Of a stretch of 64,000 bases of DNA, positions 10,995 to 23,039 are shown in pieces. Positions within the stretch are counted from its first letter, which is position 1. Each line of letters begins with the position of its first letter. The stretch is taken from assembly GCF_014851395.1 (NCBI RefSeq), contig NW_024040485.1, positions 16,901,087 through 16,965,086 of the forward strand, given 5' to 3'. The DNA is from Micropterus salmoides (Eukaryota > Chordata > Actinopteri > Centrarchiformes > Centrarchidae). The position numbers and the translations under genes are program-made. Below the pieces are notes generated by a model. That model did not search any database. It had not been told where the DNA came from and worked only from the letters and a program-made list of their open reading frames with translations.

Positions 10995-11479
10995 TCTGTG
11001 ATCAGATGTCCATTTAACTCCTAAACTATAGTATTAGTTTACTTTCATTAGCTCTTCTATGCCGTATGAGTCAAATGCTTCCCACAATCGAACCTCCAGG
11101 CTCATTGTTCAGCAAATGTTTATGTTCCCTGTATCCAACCATCTTTTATCACCTTAGTTAGAGAATAAATTCACTGTAATATAATCAAGAGCTGTGTGTT
11201 TTGCCTATTTCTAGTTCCTGCCAAGAGAATTGACCCTTTAGATATGAGACTGACTGACTGATTTAAGATAATTGACCAATTATTAACTAACTGATCACTA
11301 GTAATAATTGTATAATTATTCCAAACTACCTAGAGGTCCGGAGACTCTAGGATTATAACAACTCCGGTGGTGCCCTGAAACGAGGAAAATTTGATTTTAT
11401 GAATATTAATTCATAATTGGGTATCAATTCTCATAAATTTATTAAAATGCATAACTAAAAATTTTTGGTCTGCTACACA
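10995..11479 (+). mobile_element. LTR-like block A, copy 2 (sense)
   Basis: Inverted partner of 9399-9900. It has an AATAAA at about 11165 followed by a GT-rich 'gctgtgtgttttgcc' and a 'ggtggtgccctgaaacgag' phrase at about 11370. It ends near 'ctgctacaca' (11479). In copy 1 the same phrase is more CpG-rich, so copy 1 and copy 2 have diverged independently. Retroelement origin is inferred from LTR-like features, not from a coding domain. Confidence 0.5.
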
Positions 11480-11654
11480 TTTGATAAAAAGGAAAACAAT
11501 TGTTAGTTAAACCTTGAGGTTAGCATTTCCTAGGAATCACATCAGATGAGAGGAACTTAACTAAATTTCTGGATATATTGGCTGTTACACATTCTTAGAG
11601 AATATAAGCAAGATACACAAATGGCATCAGATTATGGACAAGATAAATACAGAG

Positions 11655-12020
11655 TGACATTTAAACATTAAACGGCATTTCAGACGATGGCATGTAATAC
11701 TTATTTTGTCCACTTGGGGGAGCTCGGGTTACATGAGGATAGCTTTGATTAACCCTAAAACAACCTTCTGCTCAGGAGCTGGGGAATTTAGTCATTTAAC
11801 CTTAAATTTGAGCTGGAAAATTAATCAAGTATAGGATGACATTTCTTTATGATATCCTTTCTAAAGGAAGTGTCAGAAAGTGTTGGGAACAAAGCATTGA
11901 TTACAACATAAAATTAATAAAGGTCAGGGACCCTTGCTGAAGATGCTGACTCCCCTTATAAAATTATTTAGATTCTTTTTCAACAACAAATAACACCAAC
12001 ATGGTAACATAACTACTCAA
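11655..12020 (+). mobile_element. LTR-like cluster block B, copy 2 (sense)
   Basis: Inverted partner of 9935-10280. It contains 'gtccacttgggggagctcgg' (about 11709) and 'cataactactcaaatgga' (about 12008). It lies 175 bp beyond block A, where an internal region would follow a 5' LTR. No reading frame is kept. Confidence 0.55.
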
Positions 12021-14569
12021 ATGGAGTGGAGAGACCTAATTAATTAACTTAAAGATTATTTAATTAAACAAGGTAATGCTTTGAGTTTTGAGGAGACAGT
12101 ACTCTGGTTTACACAAAGGAGTTCAGGGCTGTCCTCTGGTGTCCTGGAGTTCCTCACGAATTTACAACTGGGTGTGAAAGGAGAATATCCTTTGATGTGC
12201 GATAATTAAACAAAGAGGAAGGTCAGTTGCCATGGTTACGTGTATGGGGGGCAGTTTAGGGTTTCCTGCCCTCTTTCCTAAAGAGTTTTGATCGGCTGTT
12301 TGTAATCTCTGGTTAGTGTTTCTTTGTCATTTCTTTGTCACTTTGTCAGGCACCAAGCGTGGCAAGTGTTACGATCGAACTGCCCAGAAACAGCACTTAG
12401 GGATAGTACCTTTCACCTCCTCCTTGGAGTTGCTTCAGCTGTCTGTTGAGGGTTGAGATCTCAAACCCCCTCCTCTTTCTCTCAGAGAGAGAGAGAAGGA
12501 ATTTTGAGTCTCCAAATTATTTGATATAAAATGCACAAATCCACACTGCTTGTTCACAACAGGAGACACAGTCAAAACTTGCCAAAGCCTAAATACTGAG
12601 AAAGAGTTACCATCTGCTGATAATCTTGCTCCCACTGGCAGCTGACGTAGGGTGATGCAGAGTGACCAAGAAAGAGCAGGTTACAACCCAAAGGTTTAAA
12701 GTATCAACATAGAAAAGCATGAACTTCTCACATATGAGAAGCTAAAACTAGAGGAAGTTTCAATATCATAATTGTTGGCATTAATTTTACGTGGATTGAC
12801 TATTGATAAAATTACCAATTGTTTCAGCACTAACCATAAAGAAAAACACAAATAACAAACACAAATCAGAAAAGGGGCCGACTGCCCTCTTTCCTTTATT
12901 AGAATAAATTTATTTTATAAACCAAGGGTTTGTAATCATTCAGCAGCCAGATATGGATATTTATATATCATTAAATAATTTTCAATTAAAACAAAGCCTT
13001 GTACTGGGGAGAGAAATTTATCACTGTAAAAAAAATGTAATTTGTTCTGACATTGAAAAAGATAATTTCCAGTAGTTACATTTCAAACATCTGTGTCTAT
13101 GTGTGTCATGTATGTTGTCTCTGGACGCCATTCAGGAATAGATACAGTAAATTCAGACCTCTTTTCATATTGACCTTTTTATTAGGTCTATTAATCAGGG
13201 AAAGAAATCTTCTCCTCTGCTTCCACCATGTACCAAAATGATCCTTTTATTTATTTTATTTTTAAGTGAAACCATGTGGAAATGGAGGCAAAATCAGATC
13301 AGAAATAACCTAATCAGTGGGTTTTGGCCTGGCAGCCCTTCCCCAGGCAAGACACACGGGCAGGTGGCTGTTTGACAGCCACTGGCATTCTCTCCAACAA
13401 AGTGTGCGACTCAGATCAACTCTGCAGTATACCACTGGGAGTGGGATTAAACTGGGTTAGCTGAGGCCAGAACACCAGTTCCTTGTTGAGAAAAAGTGAC
13501 ACTATTATTGACACATCCCTAACCATGTCCAGATTTATAGCACGCACTTTGCATATGGCATGAGGTGAAGCTGGCCCTCCTGTCCTGATCGTTGTCCGGA
13601 TGAGCATTGATTTATTCTGCTGTAGTGGTGGCAAACAGCCCCAGCAGTTTTATCCATGTGCATTTTCCCATGAAATGAAAGCTGATTTAATCCTTTCGTC
13701 TGAAACTGTTGTGACTCCTCATCAGCCTATACCAGACACAGCTATTTAGAAAACTGAATGTGCTCTAAAAATATGTAGCTTGTAATTATAATATTAATTA
13801 AAAAATGTTAATGGAAAAATAACAACACAATCATATACAAAAAGGAGCAGTCCACCTAGTTCTTGTCTCTTTTTTTTAAATAAAGAACTATAGACGAGGA
13901 GCTCTGTATTGTCCAAAATGGCAAAGCCCATTATGCGGTTGCATTCATTTCATAATTACACCCATCTCTGCTAATCCACTAACCCATTTCAATAAGTCAA
14001 GTTCCAGCTGAATAAATTCCTGAACGTTTCTCTAAATTCATTACTCATGGCTTAGTTGATATTTGCTGAAATCATGGTATGTGAGTGTAAATTAATGCCA
14101 TTATGAAATTGCTAATTGTAATTTATGGCGAATGTGGCCATAAAAGGCCGTTTTGAGTGAGTTTTGCTGCAAAATGCAAAGATTTGCACAGTGAATCCTT
14201 GAGAGTTATTATTTTAATTTCCAGTTGTTTTTCAATTCAACTTTTTTTATGGTAAAACCATTACCTTTGACAGAGAGCTGGGGGTCAATAGGATGACAAT
14301 AAGTTAAATGAAATGTTTTTGCATGTGCATTATCGGGACGAAAGACAGAGCAAGAGAAATAAATAGAATGAGAATATGTCCAACCAGGAAAGATTGTTCA
14401 GGGATGAACAGGTACACAGCCCGACAGAGCTCCAAATGTCAGGACCTGTGCAGGGAGGAGTGAGAGGCGGTGAGAGAGCGACTTGTTGACCCCGGTCGGT
14501 CCCCTATTGATAGTGTTGCCATGGGAACAGGTGTCAGCTCCAAGATGAAGGGCGCTGGAGGTTGACAAT

Positions 14570-14570
<1 letters not shown>
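12021..14570. other. No gene; unique sequence with a possible conserved element at 14035-14165
   Basis: Includes a CT-to-AG mirror run at about 12472-12497. 14035-14165 is high-complexity and contains a CArg-type box (CCATAAAAGG, 14138-14147) inside ggccataaaaggcc. Several short ORFs are not convincing. No RNA gene recognised. Confidence 0.4.

Positions 14571-14608
<38 letters not shown>
14571..14608 (+). repeat. Compound microsatellite (GT)n(GA)n
   Basis: Eleven GT units are followed by about eight GA units. The minus-strand ORF with THTHTH across it is a repeat translation. Confidence 0.95.
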
Positions 14609-14951
14609 CTAGAACGTCACTAGTCAGGTTGCTTGTCATCACCAATGTGAACACAGTTGTTATGGTGCTCAGAAGTCACACAGACACACGTGTCTCAAGT
14701 CACAAGCCGCTGCCACTTAAGAGAAATTAGAGGGGATTTGTTCTTTTCTGCCATTGTACCCTTAAGCAAGGCATTAATGTACTGTAAAAGGTGAGATACT
14801 GATTATTTGCACAAATTTGACCGCTGTTTGTTGTTTATGTTTATTTCCCCGCAAACAGCCAATATATTGACTGTACAGACATTAGCTGTACGCAAACTTC
14901 CAATGTACGCCCCACCAGTGGAGCCCTCTTCTGTTAAAAAAGTACATTCAT
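14609..14951. other. No gene recognised
   Basis: Unique sequence between the microsatellite and the hAT-like element. Nothing seen. Confidence 0.5.
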
Positions 14952-16368
14952 CAGTGTTTCCCCTAGGATGGAGTTGTTGCAGCGGAGGTGGAGCAAAATG
15001 TTTGTCTGAATATAAAACCCCAACACAACATGTCTAAGCAACATTGTTCTTGTGTCCATGAGCATGCGCTGCACATTAGAATAGCTAAAAATGTCAGTGT
15101 TTTCCCAGTTTAATGTGAGCTTTAGATTAATGTTCTGGTGGTGGTCGGGGAGTGAGGGGGTTAGGGGTCGTCCCCCAAGAAAGTTTATGGTTTCCAATGA
15201 AAAATATAATATCACATCACATTGGACCATTATTTTCACCATATCTCTGAACAAATAGTTGGAAAAGCTAGAGCAGATAATAAATAAAGATCGGTCTACT
15301 GGGGAGGAACTACAACCTTTAGATTTGGGGAAAGTAATTTGGTTGATTCTGATGCTCTCCACAGTGATGTTACATTTATGGCACAGCATGTTTTGTGCCT
15401 AAATGGTAGGAAAACCCTGCCAAATTATTATTGATAAGATTGTTCATGTTTGCCTTTTGTGTCTTCATTTTACAAATTTTGACATAATAGAAAAAAATAG
15501 GCAACATGAGAAACCTCCTCCCTTCTGAGGTGCATTTTATTTGCACATTAAAATCCAAAAAGAAACGTCTCCTCATTCTCTTAAAGGACTAGTTTGTATC
15601 ACTAATTTGCTTTACTAACCTCAGCTCCTCCAGTCACCACCATCCTTTCTTTTCCTAACCACCACCTTTCAAACTCATCTGAAAACTGAAAAATAATTGA
15701 ATCAGTCCGTACAGGACAGAGCTATGCCAGTTTACTCTCAGTTTGTAATTGATGTTCTCAACATTGAATAAGTAGGTGGTAATAAAATACAGCTTCCAGT
15801 TACTTTCTAGAAATTGAGCTAATGTTAAGTTACATAGAGCCAAAAGACGCAGCCTACTGTAGAAGCTTTCCTGCTCAGCTGCGCAGTCTGAAGGGGAGAA
15901 GAAGAAGAAGAAGAAGAAGATATGCTTTATTAATCCCACAAGGGGAAATTCAATGTTCGGAGGTGTTAGCTAGCGCACACAGGCTTCACTTTTCCAGCAG
16001 GTGGGGAAACATACTTTTCTTGGTCTTGAGAAGCTGACACACTGTAACTGACACATACATTTACTGCCAGAATATTTTCCTCTGCTTGCGTTCACCTTCA
16101 CTTTCTGCCGCTCGGACAATCAAACACTCGCTATGCACCTTCCGATTCCTTACAGGAGTTGCTCTTATAACACCATCTGTCACGTAGATGTTTTGCATAA
16201 AACGATGAGAAGAAGCTAGCCAAGCATTGAGTGTTGCCGTGCTCGCACAGTGTGCGAATCAAAACGTTTGTAGCGCATAGTTTAATGATCGTGGGAAATA
16301 TTAGTAGCGGCGGTCATGATTCAGCAGCGGTGCACTGCCGCTTCTGAATGCATATAGGGGAAACACTG
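14952..16368 (+). mobile_element. hAT-like non-autonomous DNA transposon, near complete
   Basis: Begins 'cagtgtttcccctaggatg' and ends 'catataggggaaacactg'. The outer 14 or so bases are perfect terminal inverted repeats of the hAT cagtgtttccc type. The 8-bp sequences just outside (acattcat and tttataga) do not match, so no target-site duplication survives. The interior has no transposase; the minus-strand ORF at 14934-15389 runs over the left end and has no known domain. A 5'-truncated relative is at 49275-50382. The two differ by a segment of roughly 200 bp at about 15370-15590, present only here, and by the LINE-tail insertion at 15897-15956. Confidence 0.8.
15897..15956 (-). mobile_element. 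LINE 3' tail with (GAA)n, inserted in the hAT-like element
   Basis: Read on the minus strand the segment is 'aatttccccttgtgggatta' followed by ataaag and a (CTT)8 tail. That is the usual end of 5'-truncated fish LINEs of the L2/RTE kind. The other hAT-like copy lacks it at the matching position (near 49990), so it arrived after the two copies separated. The microsatellite occupies 15897-15920. Confidence 0.6.
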
Positions 16369-16640
16369 TTTATAGAGCACCAGGATAAGCGAAAATCTTT
16401 TGCCCAAGTTGAAACATTTCAACTCTGTCCTGGGCGATATATCTGTACCTGCTATGGTCTGTATCTGTTGACTGTGATCACATCACATCTTTACCTCACC
16501 TTCTGTCTAACCTATTCCTTAGAGCACCAGCTAATGTTATGGTTAGCTCTTCCAGAGATATAGGTTTAATTTCCAGAGGGGTCACTTATCAAAAACATCT
16601 TGCACTGCCATTTGATGACAAAACATATATACATCTTTAA
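16369..16640. other. No gene recognised
   Basis: Unique sequence between the hAT-like element and the perfect hairpin. Nothing seen. Confidence 0.5.
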
Positions 16641-16695
16641 AGAAATGTTGATTATGACATGGCCCTCTCAGGGCCATGTCATAATCAACATTTCT
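16641..16695. repeat. Perfect inverted repeat: 26-bp arms, 3-base loop
   Basis: Left arm 16641-16666 and right arm 16670-16695 are exact reverse complements, separated by ctc. The arms start 'agaaatgttgattatgac'. No known transposon end is visible around it. It may be a recent fold-back rearrangement or a library or assembly artefact. The very short loop makes a microRNA precursor unlikely. Confidence 0.9.
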
Positions 16696-19600
16696 GGCCC
16701 ACAGGACTCGTGATTGTATCAAAGTCAGGGGAAGTGAAATAAAACAAAATGCAGGCTGGTTTGTGCCTTTATGCCTGACACTCTGTGTAACATCTAATGT
16801 GCTAATGGAAAGCACTAACATAAGAGATCCTTTTCCAAACAGCATTATGTTCACCAGTTAGGCTATGTTGTTAAAAAGCAAATGTTCTTTAAAAGTAAAA
16901 TGTGCTGTATAACTTCTTTCAGTAAACATTTAGCTGTAAACCAAATGAAGAGAGAGACTTCAACAGTAATGTAATTGTAATGAATACAATAGTAATGAAT
17001 AAAACAAACCTACAAATGCCGTTCTGTTAATTAGGGCTTAATATGAGAGAAAATGGTTAAACATTATCAGAATTGCCACATCTTTACCTACAACCAGCTA
17101 CTTTTGCCCATAGTTGCCAACAGCTATTGTCTTTAGAAAAAGACTAGTCGGCTTTTCCCCAGAACCATCCATGAACTTACCAAAAACCACTCTCTGAACT
17201 CGACTCCAGGCGGGGAAGAGGATTAAAAAGAAACACATGAATTTAAATGAGGCTCTGTTGCAGCCATGGCGGCCAAATCATGTAACAAATCAGACATTGC
17301 CAAGTCATCTCGGCATGTCCAACTGGCCCTCTCCTAAAGCTCAGCACTGTGACACCAACAGTGTGCCCAGATCTCTCTCTCTCTCTCTGTCTCTGTCCTT
17401 CTTTTCTCAGGCTGGGACTGGAGCTGGGAAAGGACTCCACCACCTACTGGTGCTGTTACTGCAGGGTCGAAGGAGAGACAATTTTAGCCTGCCCAGTGGT
17501 TATAAACCAGAGCACAAGAGGGTTAAGTGGAGAGGCTGAAACCCATTGAGAGACAGGAGATTTGAATACAGTTCAGTGGCCAAGACCGTGGTTAAGAATC
17601 AGGCTGATGCTGATGCACAAAGTCAAGTCAAGCTACAAGAAAATGAAAACCTTAGAGACAAAACTGCAGTTCAATTTTTGGATATGAAGTCTGTCGAGTG
17701 CCTATCACCAACATTAATATGTTAGCAGGTAGACCTCAATAAAAGCTACAAAACCTGTGAAATGTGTATTGCTCCAGATACTTATCTAGAAGCTAAGTTA
17801 AAAAGAATACAGGATTTAAGCATAATGCGCTCAAAGTGCTTGAGGCTCACTATAATTCCTTCTTGTGTGTGTTTTTGTAATTTAATTGGAGCATGACTTA
17901 TTGCCTTTTGTTTTCTTTGAGATTAAATACTAACCATATGAACATGTTTGAGTGCCTCAATTTTTACAGCAAGAATTAAGTGCATTAGCTACTGTTTAGT
18001 GTTAAAACCTCAATATAAATGAAAAGACATTTAAACTTGAGTTTCCAGCTGAAAACAATTTGGAATTTTATGTTGCATTTCACAAAAAGCATTTTGGGTA
18101 ACCATTTATTTTATAGATCTGTAATTTTCTAATTATTTTCCTAAAAATTGTCCCTGAAAGAACTATCAATGTAATTTGATGCTAATTATCATGAAAATAG
18201 AGACAAAGTTCTGTTAAATTTCGTTAGTTGTGTTGAGTTTTCCGATTAACCAACCTATAATGTTATTGACTTATTATTACCAAATTCTCCATGTGTGTTG
18301 AATTGTATACTTGCCTGTAGACAAATTTTACATTTTGCATGCACTGACAAAAGGAATCTCTAGGTTATGCAAGCAATTAATTGAAATCAGTTAATTGGAA
18401 ATTTACAAAACACTGTCCTTACTTTCTCTGTTTTCTTTCTAGGAAACTTCCAAGAACATTTTAAGAGGGTGTTAGCAAATTAGGGACCCATAAAATAAAG
18501 CGTTACCATGCTTCGTGAGCACTGCTTAGATGCAGATGGCAAAAAGGGCAGTGCCACAATTTATAAATGATTGTTGCTTGCAAATTGCAGATGAATATGT
18601 GAGTCCTACAGGGCCTCTTGCAACCTTATGTGTTGGTTGCAAGTGTGACGATTGTTTTGATTAGTGAATCGTGTCAAAAATGAGCAGAAGGAAATTACCT
18701 CATGTTACAAATGGCAGCTTGGATGTGGTGAAATGGGCCTTAGGTCTGTAATAACTTGAGGCAAGAGGCCGAGTCTGTATCTTGACATCTAATGTGATAA
18801 GGTTGACAGTGGTTATGGTCTGTTGCTGAGCCTTTCTCAGAGAGTTACAGGACCGAAAACAGGCAACCAAGACTGAGCACCATTAGGATATAAAGACACC
18901 AGGAAAGCATCAATTAATAATGTATATAGCAGGAGTGTAAATGTTTTGTATCCCTGCCTGGCATATGACAGTTTTCACCTTGCGTTATACATGTATTTAT
19001 GACAGACATTTTATCCCAACAATATCTACAAACAAACACTGTAAAGTACAGCTGGACGTAGTCATAGAAGTGAGCTATGCTTGCAATCTGGATGGCGCCC
19101 TGTCTCTTTATGACGTTTTTGGGAGACGGTGTCAGCCCTCAGTGAAAAATGGTGCCTCACAAAAGCGTATCCTCCTGTTCAACAGGTAAATCATTCCACC
19201 TGAGAAGCTCCATTTCGTCAGTCTGCCTGAGGGGAGTGTTCGAAGTGTGAAAAAAGTGTGTGCGCGCCTGTGTAATTTTAAGTATGTGTGTGAGGCTGTG
19301 AGTGTGCAGCCATGAGTGTTTGTGAGGAGGTGATTGTGTACGTTTCATTACCTTTTAGCATAGGGAAAGGAGAGCAAATCTTGGAGCCAGGAGCCCTGTG
19401 ACACTCAGTTGGGGTTTGTTGCAGGTGATATAGTGTGTATGTTTGACTTTGGAAAGGCCCTTTTGGAAAGGCACAGTGAATCACTCTTATGTGCGAGCAA
19501 CATTTAACAAGAAGCTCTATTTTAATGGCTGTAAAGTCTATTAAAACAGTGGCGCCACCTGGCTATTTTTGTCAGCTGCTGTACTCCTGATATGAGAAAT

Positions 19601-20325
19601 GAGCTTGATATTCTCTGTCCATCCAAGTTTTATAAGCTCTGCATCCTCAAAAAAGTCCACTCTCAAATGCAGAGATAACTTATGCCGTGGGAAAATGGGA
19701 GAACAGTCTTGGTTATTTAGTCCTCCTCTTTATAGGCTTTATTCTATGAATTTATGGAAGAAATTGGTAATCATTTTGCTGAAAAGTTGGGTATCTCTGT
19801 GTTGGAGTAAAATCAAAGCAGCGCATTGTGCCAGTGCAGATGAGACAGTGCAAGGGGGCAGAAAATGAGCTCATTCATTGGGCTAGAGTCCTCATTTTGC
19901 AAAGCTACAATTCTTTTCTTTTGGTGCCCGCCAGCCCCTTCTGTGCTGCCAAGCAGCTGAATGTTTTGCGGAGTCATGGGCAGCATGGCAGGGCTACGTT
20001 GGAGGGAGAAGCCAAATTGATCAGTCTTTTTCAACTGTAGCCAAAAACTGCCACCATAATAAAGTTAGTCCTTGATCATGTTGTTGTGATCCACAAAGCA
20101 CACAACAGAGAGATACAGGCAAGTACTCAGACGGGCAAACAAACACCGCTAACACACCCATCCTCTTTTCCCTCAATTTCTCCCACCACCTCTTAGCTCT
20201 TTACTGTATTTCGTCTTTTTCTCCAATCTCTCACTCGCTGGACTATCTTGGAAACAGTAACAGTTGCAGGTTTTCAAGCCTCTCCTACTAAGTGACCACT
20301 CAGAGCCTCTATCTCTAGTTGGCAA
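16696..20325. other. No gene; unique AT-rich sequence with a short (CT)n
   Basis: A (CT)9 run at 17372-17389 is followed by a pyrimidine-rich acceptor-like site at about 17410, but no donor or domain follows. Another acceptor-like site at about 18443 has only a short open frame after it. 19240-19330 is GT-rich. No supported gene or RNA. Confidence 0.4.
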
Positions 20326-20361
20326 GCACGCACGCACGCACGCATGCACGCACGCACGCAC
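20326..20361 (+). repeat. Microsatellite (CACG)n with one CATG unit
   Basis: About nine 4-base units, interrupted once by catg. The two overlapping ORFs here are repeat translations. Confidence 0.95.
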
Positions 20362-20469
20362 CATCTCAAGAACACATTCATCCACCGACAGGTCGAACAG
20401 TCTGGCCCATGTGTTAGGTCCAGATGGGACTGCTGCATTACTCTGGCTGGCTGGAGTGGACATAACATG

Positions 20470-20593
20470 GGCACACACAACAGACACACACACACAAACA
20501 AACATAGACTAGCATAGGTGCATGGACATAGACTAAAACAATCACACACACACACATACATTAGCATAGGTGCATGGACATAGACTAATACAA

Positions 20594-20636
<43 letters not shown>

Positions 20637-20660
20637 GACTAGCACAGGTGCATGGATGGA
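20470..20660 (+). repeat. Minisatellite of three units, each carrying a (CA)n tract
   Basis: The phrase 'agcataggtgcatggacata' begins at 20511 and at 20563, with a diverged third copy at 20641. The first two are 52 bp apart. The second interval is 78 bp because its internal CA tract (about 20594-20631) has expanded. Minus-strand ORFs rich in VCVC or HAPM are translations of the repeat. Confidence 0.9.
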
Positions 20661-23039
20661 GACACACATGAAGAATAAGAAGTCAGAATCTCTCAGGATG
20701 AACTCCTGGATGCTCATTCAAGTGGTAGTTTAATTAATGTTAATACCTGCAAAAGCACCTTTAGTTGTTTTGCAGTTCGAAACTCATGAGGGGCCCCAAA
20801 TGTTAAATAAAAAATGCACTCATTAAATTATAAAAGTATAACTGTGACTATTTTCTTTTGTAAGCAAAGCTGTAAAAGTAACTGAAACCAACTCTGCCCC
20901 ACAGTTAAGCCTAATTTAGATGGAGACTGTGAGCCCTGCATTGCTTCGCTCTTTGAGATGTCGGACTCACTGAGCCAGTGAATTGTAAATTGCCTGATAG
21001 CAGCGGTTCCTTGACAGTTTGTCAATATATGAAGTTTTTATTGTAAACAGTTCACCATATAAGAAAAGTTTTGACCCTCAGGACATGAGAGTTTTGTTAT
21101 TGTTGTGGTTTGTTTCATAAAAAATCATTTTCTGTCTGGAAAATAAACGTCTGCTTTTTTACTGTCAAATTATAAAGCCCTTCATTAATTTTATTTTGAA
21201 AGGTTCTATGCTATACAAATAAAGTTTATTATATTCATTTTTTAACTTATGTTTGGTCATATTATTAGGATTTAATGATCAGTAGCTTTGGCTAAGACTA
21301 GATAAAAATAGACCATAATATATTGAATTCAAGTAGTTTGGTAATTGTTATGCAAGATTTCTTTAATGCATCAAAGTGGAAATGTGATCAGTTCTTCTGA
21401 ATTCTACATGACAGGGAGGAAAATACTGTATAAATGCATTGAAGAATGAAAGAAATTTGCTCTGTGAGGAAATGCGACTGTATGACCAATAGATGTGAGA
21501 GTTTTCTTCATCAAATGCACTTTGTAAAGTTAATCAGCGGATGACATTTTGCTTTAACTGCCCAGCACAATAACTTAACTTAATGACCATTATACTGTTT
21601 ATCAAATCTCTGTGTTGAAATACACACTGTGACTGTAGCACTCAGATAGCTACATATTTATCAATGGGCGGTGTTGCACAACTTATTATAAATTCCTGTA
21701 ATGCATCAGATTGTGCATGAATGTATTTTCTCATGGCTGAATTATGGTTCTGCTATAAAGCTGTGCCATATTTCAGTTTTTTTGTGGAGCTGAAATAAAT
21801 CTGTTGGCATTTGCTAAATAAACCTATCTGTCCCTCTTGAATAATGGCTTCCATCGGACAAGAGCAGCTATAAAACTAGTAAGGATGAAAAAAAAAATCT
21901 GAAGTTCTTTTCTCTTTTATTTTTCATTTGCTTGTCTTCTTAGGCTGATCATGATTATAGAGGTCACAGTGTAACATCTCATTTATTTTTCTATAATTGC
22001 AAAGGTAAATCAAATCATTTTAATATGCAAATTATTAACAGCTACTTCTAATGTTTAACCTTGTTAGCCAATTAATTTTGTGATTGTGAGATTCAAAATA
22101 AACTAAAAAGCTTTAGGGTTTGTGTTGCATACATCATGAGCTTCTTTTTCTGTTTTATTCTTAATCCTGAATATTTAGCCTACAGTACTGAGCTATATAC
22201 AGAATAAATCTGTAGGAGTTACATAAATAAGTCTAATTGGGAGTCTTGCATTATGAGTTGTATTTCCTCATGGGGTCTCTTTACTGTAGCTTTGTAATTA
22301 TATTTTCCCTTTATTGAGATAGTGGACACACTGAAGAGGATTTAATTACAGAACAGAATATGCTCTCTTTGCAGATTTTAGCAGCAGGTGCAGAGGTCTG
22401 AGAAGTACAAACTGAGGGTACCACATCTATTTTCATCAAATAACTTTTCTTTTAAAGATAGCAAATAATGGGCCAGGAAAACAAATTATATTCAGCCTAA
22501 TCGAGTCGGGCAGGGTGCAGCTCTATTGCCAAGGGTCTTGCGTTTGTGTGTCAGTAACACCTTTGTGGATCAGAGTGAACTTACTACAGTTCTGATCGTG
22601 TGGAGCCTCATAATCATCACAGGAAAAAAAAAAGTATTTAAAAAAAAAATTCCAATACAGAGATTGTGCAGCAGATAATGACCTGTGTTGCTACTATTTT
22701 CGACCGTATCTGCTTGTTAATTGGTGGCACATCATGCTGTTGTCAGTGCTGGTGTTCCCCTTGAGCCTGCATTTTGTATTGGGTCCAATTATCCTCGGAG
22801 TCAAGTTTGGGTAGGTTTTCCACTGCTCCACTTCTGATCAGGCCCCATGAAGGCAATATCATCAAATGTCTTCTTTGTCTGAGCAACAGTCCCACACCAA
22901 AAGATATTCAGTTCACTATAAATTATAAGACATAGGATAGCAGAAATTTGAGAACTGAGTTAAACGAATAAATCCTTATCAAAATTCAAAATAGTTGCCA
23001 ATACATTTATCATTAATCAGCTAACCAGTAATTCAACAT
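20661..23039. other. No gene; one LINE/SINE-type tail
   Basis: AT-rich unique sequence with A-runs at about 22623-22660. The tail at 21195-21240 is listed separately. No gene recognised. Confidence 0.45.
21195..21240 (+). mobile_element. Retroposon 3' tail
   Basis: The phrase 'atgctatacaaataaagttt' preceded by 'tttgaaaggttct' resembles the tail shared by many fish LINEs and SINEs (…gctatacaaataaagtttatt…). Only the last 40-50 bases are recognisable, and no target-site duplication was identified. Confidence 0.4.

Noticed and set aside
14934..15389. 151-codon minus-strand ORF as a transposase
   Set aside because: It crosses the left end of the hAT-like element and shows no catalytic or dimerisation motif. 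The second copy of the element has the frame broken.
16641..16695. microRNA precursor
   Set aside because: Three-base loop and perfectly paired arms. Animal precursors have larger loops and bulges.
17390..17549. Exon after the (CT)n-ctcag site at 17410
   Set aside because: The acceptor is created by a microsatellite, no donor follows, and both open frames end without a recognisable domain.
18420..18485. Exon after the 'ctttctag' site at 18443
   Set aside because: A good pyrimidine tract, but at most 12 codons before a stop and no other support.
20274..20717. 147-codon minus-strand ORF
   Set aside because: Translation of CA/GT and CACG repeats (runs of VCVC and RACV).
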